Source of the DNA: an uncultured euryarchaeote
Lineage (GTDB): Archaea; Thermoplasmatota; Poseidoniia; Poseidoniales; Thalassarchaeaceae
Direction of reading: 5' to 3'
NCBI GenBank assembly: GCA_937876055.1
Contig: CALEIW010000136.1
Location: 1-9,073, forward strand
Length of the DNA: 9,073 nt
Shown here: piece after piece, positions 1 to 6,526 of the stretch
Layout of the letters: the number at the start of each line of letters is the position of its first letter
Numbering within the stretch: the first letter of the stretch is position 1
Program-made: the position numbers and the translations under genes
The notes under the pieces: generated by a model
What the model was told of the DNA's origin: nothing
The model's database searches: none
The model's input: only the letters and a program-made list of their open reading frames with translations

Positions 1-933
1 ATATGGCCAATCGGGATTCGTTGGGCCGTATCTTTCAGCCATACGATTGGCCTCACCACCATGGAAATGCATTGGAACTTCGAGACGACGAAGCATTCCA
101 TCGGGCACACCACCCATAGCGAACAGGTGCTCGGTTCCATTTCTCCCTAGAACCCGATCTGGTACTGAGTCTTCGTCCGTAGGTAAGTCACAGGCATCTA
201 CAATAGAGTCAACAAGAGCCTCAAATGCAGCGTCTGTCCCTCCTTCGTGTGTAATAGATTCAATCGCAGGAATTATGTTCAGTGGGTCCAATTCTCCAGT
301 CAAAATCTGTAACCAGGTGTGATGTGCTAGACAATTGAACTTCCAAGGGTCTGAGGCTACAAATCGCCAAGCGGCGTATGGACCTCTAGAACGGTCACCC
401 GATTCAGGCAGTAATCCATGCTCGATGAACGCGTCCTTCAATCCGCCAAGTCTAGTGGGGTCCATTGCAATATGCGCATTAGCAAGAGTTTCTTCGGTCA
501 ATAACCACCATTCAGGGCCTTCTCTACGAGTAGAGATGGAATCATGTAATTCTTCATAATTACCAAAATTAGTCGGTAATGAACCGGTTTGAGCATGAGT
601 TCGCATTACATGAGAACTCACACCCGAATCAAAGCGATGATGGAAATACTCGTGGTCAAATCCGAAAATGAATGCTAAGTCCAAAGCCAACATTTCAGCT
701 TCTTCAATCCCTTCCGCATTCATCCGATTAGCAATTACTGCCGCCTGCTCTGCTAGAGCGTCCGCATTGCAATGAATACCCCAATCAAGATCGACTTCTA
801 CATCGAGAGTATTTCGAAGCAACATTGGCCGATACCAAAAGGCTCTGAGACCAATGTCGACCTCCCCCATGGTTTCCGGACCATGGACGAATGGCACACC
901 ATCGCCCATCCTAAGCCCCCCCATGCCAGTCAT
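1..933 (-). CDS. Unrecognised protein, 3' end off the left edge
   Basis: An open frame of 311 codons reads leftward from an ATG at 933 to the window edge with no stop, so the C-terminus is missing. I do not recognise the family. The protein looks soluble and acidic, rich in Trp, His and Asp/Glu, with no signal peptide or membrane segment. Visible landmarks are FWYRPMLLRN (residues 32-41), a helical acidic stretch (about 58-90), a His/aromatic cluster FDHEYFHHRF (92-101), EWWLL (141-145), CLAHHTW (201-207), and a late MHFHGGE (288-294). The scattered His/Asp/Glu could bind metal, but that is a guess. Codon use resembles the neighbours, and the plus-strand frames here are broken into short pieces, which supports the minus strand as coding. 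In-frame ATGs at 924, 909 and 870 are alternative starts; the one at 909 has a run of seven G six bases upstream that could act as a ribosome site. It diverges from the NEMF gene. Confidence 0.75.
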   Translation of the reverse strand, partial: MTGMGGLRMGDGVPFVHGPETMGEVDIGLRAFWYRPMLLRNTLDVEVDLDWGIHCNADALAEQAAVIANRMNAEGIEEAEMLALDLAFIFGFDHEYFHHRFDSGVSSHVMRTHAQTGSLPTNFGNYEELHDSISTRREGPEWWLLTEETLANAHIAMDPTRLGGLKDAFIEHGLLPESGDRSRGPYAAWRFVASDPWKFNCLAHHTWLQILTGELDPLNIIPAIESITHEGGTDAAFEALVDSIVDACDLPTDEDSVPDRVLGRNGTEHLFAMGGVPDGMLRRLEVPMHFHGGEANRMAERYGPTNPDWPY

Positions 934-977
934 TGTCAATGGGCCTGAGCCGTCAGATATCAAGCGATTGTCTGATG

Positions 978-995
978 AAGGGCGCGCTTGCCCTT
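978..995. repeat. Inverted repeat in the divergent spacer
   Basis: AAGGGC (978-983) and GCCCTT (990-995) form a perfect 6-bp dyad around a six-base centre (GCGCTT). It lies between the start of the left-edge gene and the probable start of the NEMF gene, so it could be an operator or a short RNA hairpin. If NEMF actually starts at 975, the dyad is inside its first codons. No convincing TATA box was seen nearby on either strand. The function is inferred from position only. Confidence 0.3.
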
Positions 996-1007
996 GTAAT
1001 GAGAGTC

Positions 1008-3149
1008 ATGCGTGCGCAGTCTTCCTCATTCGATGTCGCCCGCATGGTCAGGGAACTACGCGGGATGGTTGGAACCCGCGTACGTAAAGCCTACCAGCCT
1101 CATTATGAACAGGTTGTTTTGAGGCTAAATCCTAAGGGAGAACCTTCGGTTGATTTGGTGATTGTACGTGGAAAAAGGCTGTATATGTCCAGAAGAGATA
1201 GACCAATGCCCAACAATCCGTCTCCTTTTGCAATGAAATTGAGGAAACATCTAGGAAATTCACGCTTAGTCGAGGTCGAGCAACTTGGCTTCGATAGAGT
1301 AGTAATTTTGACCTTGGAACACGGAGGAGGTCAATACAAACTCGTCATTGAGTTATTTAGAGATGGAAACGTCTTGCTTCTGGATGATAATGACGTTATT
1401 CTCCAGCCACTTACACATGCCAAATACGCAAGTCGTGCTCTAAAGAGAGGTGAACCGTACACCCCTCCACCCGAAACTTTGGATCCTAGAGAACTTGATA
1501 GAAATGGCCTAGACAATTTACTGGATAATTCAGACCATTCTTTGATTCGAACACTTGCGGCACGTGCAAACCTTGGACGGATTTATGGAAATGCGGTTTG
1601 TAGTGCCGCAGAAATAGATTCAGATGATCCTGCAGATTCTCTCGAAGAAGCCCAGAGAGAAGTCCTTAGTAAATCAATGAATAAGTTACTTGTGGAGTTG
1701 GCAGAAGCCCAAGGTGCGTATATTTGGTTTGAAGATAAAGAGGGGTTAAATTCCTGGAAGTCTGCACAGGATGACCCTCAAGAGAGAGAGTCTGCAAGTG
1801 GAATGATTAGCGAGTTTTCACCAATCAATCTACCATTTATGGATTCAAGCCTTAGGGCGAAGATTGCGAACTTATCAGAAGCATACGATGTGATATTTGG
1901 GCCCCATGATGCAATCGCTTACATCCGTCGAGAGGAAGAGAAACTTGCCGCGGCGGGTGAAGATGATGAAGAACAGAAAGCAAAGCTTGACCGAAGGGCT
2001 GCTCAGCAACGTTCGGCAATCGAGCGATTTGAATCTCGCGCCACATTGACTCAGGAATTGGCGAAATCAATTCAGGACAACTGGACTCATGTAGACGATT
2101 TACTCGGTCAAGTAAATTCATTGATTGCAAACGAAGGTTGGCAAACCTTAGACTCGAAAATTGCAGATGTTGTGTGGATAGACAGGATTGACCCTGCGAA
2201 GAGGACCATTTTGGCTAGGTTACCAGACGAAGATAACGAGCCTGGAGCAAGTGTAACACTATCTGTAGAAAATTCAGTTCACCAAAATGCTCAGATTTAT
2301 TTTGAACAGGCCAGAACTCTGAAAGATAAATCAAAAGGAGCTAGGGTTGCCTTAGAAAGAACAGAAAATCAAGCCGCAAAGGAAGCCGCGAAAAGAGAGA
2401 AAGAAGCCGCGGCTGGAAGAGTTAGGATAGGAAAACGCAGCAAGAGGTTCTGGTTCGAAAAACACCGTTGGGGAATATTGTCCGACGGTAGAATAGTTGT
2501 AGGTGGCCGGGACGCAAAGGGCAACGATACAGTGGTTAGGAAATATCTACGTTCTACGGACCTCTACGTTCATGCTGATTTACACGGTGCTCCATCTTGC
2601 TCACTAAGGTTACATGATGGCTTAGAAACAGACCCTCAACCTATCGGATTTAGGCCAGAAGGAGTAGCATCATTGAAAATTTCACAAGAATTTGCTGGTT
2701 CTATCGAAGACGCTCAAAATCTACCTTCTGAGATTATCGAAGAAGCCGCGCAATTGGCAATATGTTGGTCTCGCGCATGGGGTAGCGGTAGCGCCGCAGC
2801 AACCGCTTTCCATGCTCGACCTTCGCAAGTCTCCAAACAAACCGAGAGCGGAGAATCTCTTGGCCGCGGTGCATTTGTTGTTAGGGGGCAAAGAACTTGG
2901 TACAGAGACGTAGAAATGGAGATAGCCATTGGATTTGCAATTGTCAATAATATTCCAATTCCAGTATCTGGAACAGCAGAAGGAGTATCGAAACTATGTC
3001 AAAGATGGGCGATTATTAGGCCTGGGAGAGATAAGAAAGAAACCATCGCCAATAGAATCGCAAAAGCCACCGGGCTAGCACAAGATGATGTTTTGGCAAC
3101 CTTGCCTTCTGGTACTTGTGAAATTATTGATTATGGATTACTTGGCTGA
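1008..3149 (+). CDS. rqcH: Rqc2/NEMF (RqcH) family ribosome quality control protein
   Basis: A protein of 713 residues, counting from the ATG at 1008. The family binds 60S/50S subunits that still carry peptidyl-tRNA after ribosome splitting, and in several lineages directs addition of C-terminal tails to stalled nascent chains. The NFACT-N domain is clear: SSFDVARMVRELRGMVG (residues 5-21), then PSPFAMKLRKHLG (71-83) and EQLGFDRVV (91-99). D96-R97 match the DR motif needed for tRNA binding in characterised homologues. A helix-hairpin-helix-like part follows (about 175-240), then coiled coils (about 304-360 and 432-472). The NFACT-R (DUF814) domain starts near 481 with FWFEKHRWGILSDGR, GGRDAKGND and YVHADLHGAPS (520-530), and continues through AWGSGSAAATAFHARPSQVS (from 589). 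Length suits archaeal members. In-frame starts at 933 (TTG), 939, 975 and 999 would only add residues before the conserved N-terminus. Its stop is one base from the oppositely oriented acetyltransferase. Confidence 0.92.
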   Translation: MRAQSSSFDVARMVRELRGMVGTRVRKAYQPHYEQVVLRLNPKGEPSVDLVIVRGKRLYMSRRDRPMPNNPSPFAMKLRKHLGNSRLVEVEQLGFDRVVILTLEHGGGQYKLVIELFRDGNVLLLDDNDVILQPLTHAKYASRALKRGEPYTPPPETLDPRELDRNGLDNLLDNSDHSLIRTLAARANLGRIYGNAVCSAAEIDSDDPADSLEEAQREVLSKSMNKLLVELAEAQGAYIWFEDKEGLNSWKSAQDDPQERESASGMISEFSPINLPFMDSSLRAKIANLSEAYDVIFGPHDAIAYIRREEEKLAAAGEDDEEQKAKLDRRAAQQRSAIERFESRATLTQELAKSIQDNWTHVDDLLGQVNSLIANEGWQTLDSKIADVVWIDRIDPAKRTILARLPDEDNEPGASVTLSVENSVHQNAQIYFEQARTLKDKSKGARVALERTENQAAKEAAKREKEAAAGRVRIGKRSKRFWFEKHRWGILSDGRIVVGGRDAKGNDTVVRKYLRSTDLYVHADLHGAPSCSLRLHDGLETDPQPIGFRPEGVASLKISQEFAGSIEDAQNLPSEIIEEAAQLAICWSRAWGSGSAAATAFHARPSQVSKQTESGESLGRGAFVVRGQRTWYRDVEMEIAIGFAIVNNIPIPVSGTAEGVSKLCQRWAIIRPGRDKKETIANRIAKATGLAQDDVLATLPSGTCEIIDYGLLG

Positions 3150-3150
3150 C

Positions 3151-3756
3151 TTAGGAAGTACGCTTTTCATCCCACTCTGGCTTTGTGATAGCGTATAGTT
3201 TGGCATCAACATAGTGATCGTATAGCCATTCTCTGTCTTTGGTAATCCCTTCTAATCTCATGCCTATTCTTTCCGCGATCTCGCAACTAGGAATGTTATC
3301 TACAGCAGCTTCGAGGACGAATCTGTGTAGGTATAAGTCGTCGAAGCAGTGTTCCATCAATCGAATACAAGACTTGGTCACATATCCATTTCCGGTTTGG
3401 TTCTTGGACAACCAATACCCAACTCCTGTCCCCTTATTACCCCAATCTATCCAATTTAGGCTAATGGTTCCAATTATATTGCCATCTAAACGAATAGCGT
3501 AGATAATTCCCTCTCGCTTCTCATACTCTTCTAGACTCATAAAGATGAACGAATTTTCGTCCTCGATACTTTTTGTTCCATCTAACCATGGAAGCCATTC
3601 TCGGAGATATTCTCGGTTAGAGTCGACAACGGCGAACAGTTCTGCTGCATCGTCTTCGCCCACCAATTGTAAATCTAGGCCACTTTCAACATGAAGTTTC
3701 CTTGCTGGCCGAAAGTCTCCCGACTTTTCTTGTGAGGTACCGCACCCACCAGCCAT
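3151..3756 (-). CDS. RimJ/RimL-type GNAT N-acetyltransferase
   Basis: A 201-residue protein of the GNAT superfamily, which transfers acetyl from acetyl-CoA to an amine. The closest recognisable pattern is the RimJ/RimL/YdaF branch, some of whose members acetylate ribosomal protein N-termini: NREYLREWLPWLDGT (residues 47-61) is typical of that branch. The acetyl-CoA binding part is GVGYWLSKNQTGNGYVTKS (111-129), with the xGxG pyrophosphate loop at 122-124. It is followed by HRFVLEAAVDNIPSCEIAERIGM (144-166), the usual N-x-x-S strand-helix near the C-terminus. The fold begins around residue 29. The first 28 residues (MAGGCGTSQEKSGDF...) are an extension of unknown use, but 3756 is the only ATG before the conserved domain. 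The substrate cannot be named. The gene is convergent with NEMF and divergent from the dioxygenase. Confidence 0.88.
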   Translation of the reverse strand: MAGGCGTSQEKSGDFRPARKLHVESGLDLQLVGEDDAAELFAVVDSNREYLREWLPWLDGTKSIEDENSFIFMSLEEYEKREGIIYAIRLDGNIIGTISLNWIDWGNKGTGVGYWLSKNQTGNGYVTKSCIRLMEHCFDDLYLHRFVLEAAVDNIPSCEIAERIGMRLEGITKDREWLYDHYVDAKLYAITKPEWDEKRTS

Positions 3757-3847
3757 GAAATAGCGGCTAAATTCAGTGGTTTAGAGGGTTCGGATTCGGA
3801 ACTGTGGCTAGGGTAACGATTCAAGCGTGAAGCGTCATCCGAGCAAC
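3757..3847. promoter_or_regulatory. Divergent spacer, probable promoters for both flanks
   Basis: This 91-base spacer separates the minus-strand acetyltransferase from the plus-strand dioxygenase, so both genes should have promoters here. AT-rich patches at 3767-3774 (CTAAATTC) and around 3778-3785 (GGTTTAGA) are weak TATA-like candidates. A tandem TTCGGA repeat sits at 3789-3800. No strong Shine-Dalgarno site precedes either start. Exact promoter positions cannot be fixed by eye. Confidence 0.3.
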
Positions 3848-4930
3848 ATGGGCGACTCAGGGAGCGAGGGTAATTGGACATACGGAGACTATCTGCAATT
3901 ACCCGCTTTGTTAGAACTTCAGGGAGAAAATAGAGGAGTAAGTCCTGATGAAATGCATTTTATCATCGTCCACCAAACCTTCGAACTTTGGTTCAAGCAG
4001 GTCATTCGTGAACTAACCGAAGTTCGGGATATTCTCGCACAAGACCACGTTCCAGAGGATGATATTCCAAGAGCAGTTGACCACCTTGGCCGCACAACCG
4101 AGATCTTTCGTTTGATGGCAAATCAATGGACTGTATTGGAAACTTTGACCCCTCAAGGATTCCTAGCATTCAGAGACGGACTTGGAACTGCGTCTGGATT
4201 TGAATCATACCAAATGCGTGAATTCGAAATCTTACTTGGTTTGGCCAATGAAGATAGATTGTATGGAATGGACCCAATTAGTACATTTCGCAAGTTAGCA
4301 AAGAATTCCGAAAGAGATGCAGCTATTCTTGCTCGCTTGGAAGATGTCGCCTCCAAACCGTCCCTCAGTGAGTCGTTGATGCGATGGGTTTCTAGAACTC
4401 CAATCATGGGTTCATTAGCTGGAAATGATGGCGACGAAGACGCAGTTGCAGAATATATCGAGACTCATCTAAATTCACATGAGAAAATAGGAAAGCAGGC
4501 CTCTGAACGAATGTCGGGGTATGGTGCTTCTAGTTCCGAAGAAGCGGCTGAGCGATTTGCAGCATCTCACCAAGGAGCTATTGATTTCTTGAAGCCAGAT
4601 GGAAATGTTAGCCGCGCTCGTGCTGGATTATTATTCATAGAATCATACAGAGAATTGCCATTACTGACTTGGCCACGAACTCTAATCGATGCAATCGTAG
4701 AACTTGAAGAGTCGATGGTCAAATGGCGCCACTCACATGCCAGAATGGTAGAGAGAATAATGGGTAGAAGAATTGGAACCGGTGGAACTAGTGGTGTCGA
4801 TTATCTAGATGCAACCTCTCAATATCGTATCTTCAAAGACCTCTGGGCAGTTAGAACCATACTTGTAAAACCTGATTTCAGGCCCGAACTAAAGAATGCG
4901 GAATTTTATGGGTATTCGTCCGAAAACTGA
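3848..4930 (+). CDS. kynA: Tryptophan 2,3-dioxygenase
   Basis: A 360-residue heme protein that opens the indole ring of L-tryptophan with O2, giving N-formylkynurenine, the first step of the kynurenine pathway. Family landmarks are all present: WTYGDYLQL (10-18), FIIVHQTFELWFK (38-50), and FLAFRDGLGTASGFESYQMRE (105-125, split here by the loop), then KWRHSHARMVERIMG (292-306) followed by GTGGTSGVDYL (310-320). By alignment to human TDO from memory, F38 and H42 match F72/H76 (distal pocket), F105 and R109 match F140/R144 (substrate binding), H297 matches the proximal heme ligand H328, and T311 matches T342, so the enzyme should be active. Length lies between short bacterial and longer animal forms. 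A GTG at 3827 would add seven residues. I prefer the ATG at 3848, though neither has a good ribosome site. The thiolase follows on the same strand after 59 bases, so co-transcription is possible. Confidence 0.95.
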   Translation: MGDSGSEGNWTYGDYLQLPALLELQGENRGVSPDEMHFIIVHQTFELWFKQVIRELTEVRDILAQDHVPEDDIPRAVDHLGRTTEIFRLMANQWTVLETLTPQGFLAFRDGLGTASGFESYQMREFEILLGLANEDRLYGMDPISTFRKLAKNSERDAAILARLEDVASKPSLSESLMRWVSRTPIMGSLAGNDGDEDAVAEYIETHLNSHEKIGKQASERMSGYGASSSEEAAERFAASHQGAIDFLKPDGNVSRARAGLLFIESYRELPLLTWPRTLIDAIVELEESMVKWRHSHARMVERIMGRRIGTGGTSGVDYLDATSQYRIFKDLWAVRTILVKPDFRPELKNAEFYGYSSEN

Positions 4931-4989
4931 GGGATAGTAGCGACTTACCCATCGCACCTTTCAAGGGGAGTAACTCACTCGCCTCGCCT

Positions 4990-6147
4990 GTGTCGACTCC
5001 GGTCATATGCGCATATGCGAGAACTCCCTTTGGTCGCTTTCGCGGAGCATTAGCCAATTACACAGCAGTTGAATTGGGGACATTGGCTGTAAAGGGAGTA
5101 TTGCAAAGGGCCGGAATAGATCCTCGTAGCGGAATCATCGACCAGATATACATGGGCCAAGTGCTTCAAGCAGGTGCAGGGCAAGCGCCTGCTCGACAAG
5201 TCGCAATGGCTGCAGGGCTACCATACTCAACCCCATGTACTACAGTCAACAAGGTCTGCGGTTCAAGTCTCAAGGCTGTAATGATTGCAGCAACAGAAAT
5301 TATGGCTGGAAGATCAAATGTCGTAATCGCAGGTGGGATGGAGTCCATGAGTCAAGCACCCCACTTCATCCGTGGAGCAAGGCGTGGTGATGAAATCTCA
5401 TTTGCAGAATTGACAGGGATTTTGAGTCATGATGGGCTAAAGGACGCTTATGATGGATCAATGATGGGAATTACTGGTGAGACAATCGCTGAAGAAGCAA
5501 ATATCTCGCGATCCGAATCTGACCAATATGCGCTTCGTTCTCACAACCTTTCCAACTCAGCATGGCAGAAAGGATGGCTTGCAGAAGAGTGTGTTTTTAT
5601 GGACGAACTTGACCAAGATGAAGGAATTCGCATGGATACATCAATGGAAGGTCTCGCTGGACTTAGAACCGTTTTCAAGGAGGATGGACAAGTCACCGCT
5701 GGTAACGCTAGTCAGGTGTCGGATGGAGGTTCAGCGGTTCTAATTGCCTCTGAGGAAATCGCCAATGAAAATGGCTGGCCAATACTTGCTAAAATCATTG
5801 ATTACGTCACATCTGGTGTAGAGCCAAATAGGGTTATGTCTGCTCCTATTCCTGCCATTCAAATGCTCTTAGATCGGAACCAATTGGAAATTTCTGATAT
5901 AGATATTTTAGAGCACAATGAGGCTTTTGCAGCCGCCTCGTGTGCCATTCAGAATGCATTTGACTTCCCAGATGAGAGATTCAATCCGCATGGCGGAGCG
6001 GTATCGCTAGGACACCCACTTGGAGCGACCGGAACACGTTGTCTGATGACTCTTACAAACGCACTTAATCGGACAAATAGTAATCGCGGAATTGTTACGA
6101 TTTGTCTGGGCGGTGGTAACGCCGTTGGAATGTTGATTGAGGCATAA
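4990..6147 (+). CDS. Thiolase (acetyl-CoA C-acetyltransferase type)
   Basis: A 385-residue thiolase, close to the usual 390. It condenses two acetyl-CoA to acetoacetyl-CoA or runs the reverse thiolytic cleavage. The nucleophile lies in NKVCGSSLKA (C90); GGMESMSQAP follows the first core half. The C-terminal half holds EHNEAFAAA (N310), GGAVSLGHPLGATGTR with H342, and TICLGGGNAVGM with the acid/base cysteine C372. The full Cys/Asn/His/Cys set marks the bacterial-type degradative/biosynthetic thiolases rather than the SCP2-like archaeal thiolase that pairs with a DUF35 protein. Slight departures are His where Leu is usual before NEAFA, and NAVG in place of the common QGVA-like end. Only a GTG start fits, since no ATG lies before the conserved N-terminus. 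AAGGGGAG at 4963-4970 is too far upstream (19 bases) to be a normal ribosome site. Chain-length preference cannot be told. Confidence 0.93.
   Translation: MSTPVICAYARTPFGRFRGALANYTAVELGTLAVKGVLQRAGIDPRSGIIDQIYMGQVLQAGAGQAPARQVAMAAGLPYSTPCTTVNKVCGSSLKAVMIAATEIMAGRSNVVIAGGMESMSQAPHFIRGARRGDEISFAELTGILSHDGLKDAYDGSMMGITGETIAEEANISRSESDQYALRSHNLSNSAWQKGWLAEECVFMDELDQDEGIRMDTSMEGLAGLRTVFKEDGQVTAGNASQVSDGGSAVLIASEEIANENGWPILAKIIDYVTSGVEPNRVMSAPIPAIQMLLDRNQLEISDIDILEHNEAFAAASCAIQNAFDFPDERFNPHGGAVSLGHPLGATGTRCLMTLTNALNRTNSNRGIVTICLGGGNAVGMLIEA
5004..5017. repeat. 14-bp perfect palindrome in thiolase 5' end
   Basis: CATATGCGCATATG reads identically on both strands and begins 14 bases after the thiolase GTG start. 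It falls inside codons for V-I-C-A-Y-A, which are ordinary for the thiolase N-terminus, so it may be chance. A protein-binding site or a small hairpin affecting translation is also possible. Confidence 0.35.
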
Positions 6148-6162
6148 AATCGCACAGAAACC

Positions 6163-6179
6163 CGCCCCCATAGGGGGCG
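6163..6179 (+). repeat. GC-rich hairpin between thiolase and rpoK
   Basis: CGCCCCC (6163-6169) and GGGGGCG (6173-6179) form a perfect 7-bp all-GC stem with a three-base ATA loop, 13 bases after the thiolase stop region. No T run follows, so it is not a classic intrinsic terminator. The second arm shares ATAGGGGGC with a direct copy at 6199-6207. It lies in the 79-base leader ahead of rpoK and could block or tune read-through or protect an mRNA end. The role is inferred. Confidence 0.5.
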
Positions 6180-6226
6180 AAGGTTGGCCGGTGGGCTAAT
6201 AGGGGGCTCTTGGGTCGCCCGCCTCG

Positions 6227-6487
6227 ATGGTTACTCCAGTACGGCAGCACACACGCTTCGAAAAGGCGCGAATCATAGGTGCAAGAGCACTGCAAATTAG
6301 CATGGGTGCACCGCTATATGTATCCGAGGAAGAACTCCGTGAGAATTTCATGGAAGAACTAGTCCAGCTCTATGGAACAGAGGATGCTCAAGCTAGATTC
6401 GTACTTGACCCTCTAAAGATTGCAATGCTTGAGTATGAATCTCACCGAATTCCAATCGATGTAGACCCTCATGCTGAGGAAGAATGA
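6227..6487 (+). CDS. rpoK: DNA-directed RNA polymerase subunit K (Rpo6/Rpb6)
   Basis: An 86-residue homologue of eukaryotic Rpb6 and bacterial omega, a small core subunit that clamps the largest polymerase subunit and aids assembly. The signature is TRFEKARIIGARALQISMGAP (residues 9-29, a T-x-(F/Y)-E-x-A-R-I-I-G-x-R-A-L-Q-x-x-x-G-A-P pattern), followed after a variable loop by DPLKIAMLEYESHRIPIDV (61-79), the conserved IAxxE...xxP end. The short acidic tail DPHAEEE is unremarkable. The ATG at 6227 is the only start before the signature. In many archaea this gene sits in a ribosomal-protein operon (L13, S9, rpoN); here it is flanked by a thiolase and heme A synthesis genes. It is 39 bases ahead of ctaA on the same strand. 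Confidence 0.93.
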   Translation: MVTPVRQHTRFEKARIIGARALQISMGAPLYVSEEELRENFMEELVQLYGTEDAQARFVLDPLKIAMLEYESHRIPIDVDPHAEEE

Positions 6488-6513
6488 GGACTATACCGCT
6501 TATCGACCATTAA

Positions 6514-6523
6514 GAGGTGGTGA
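6514..6523 (+). promoter_or_regulatory. Strong Shine-Dalgarno site for ctaA
   Basis: GAGGTGGTGA lies immediately before the ATG at 6527 with the usual few-base spacing. It is the best match in the window to the archaeal anti-Shine-Dalgarno sequence and fixes the ctaA start. It also suggests translation of ctaA from a leadered, probably polycistronic, transcript. Confidence 0.7.
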
Positions 6524-6526
6524 GCA

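Noticed and set aside
47..559. Two plus-strand frames (47-322 and 335-559) as separate genes
   Set aside because: They lie opposite the continuous 311-codon minus-strand frame, have atypical Ser/Pro-rich composition, and resemble no protein family.
933..1007. TTG at 933 or ATGs at 939, 975 and 999 as the NEMF start
   Set aside because: The conserved NFACT-N begins at SSFDV right after the ATG at 1008. The extra residues show no family similarity, and the TTG would overlap the first codon of the divergent gene.
2714..2947. Antisense frame opposite the NFACT-R domain as a gene
   Set aside because: It is a shadow of a strongly conserved coding region, with no ribosome site or recognisable product.
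6163..6179. GC hairpin as a rho-independent terminator of the thiolase gene
   Set aside because: No T run follows, and archaeal termination generally relies on T-rich tracts, so it is listed only as a hairpin of unknown role.
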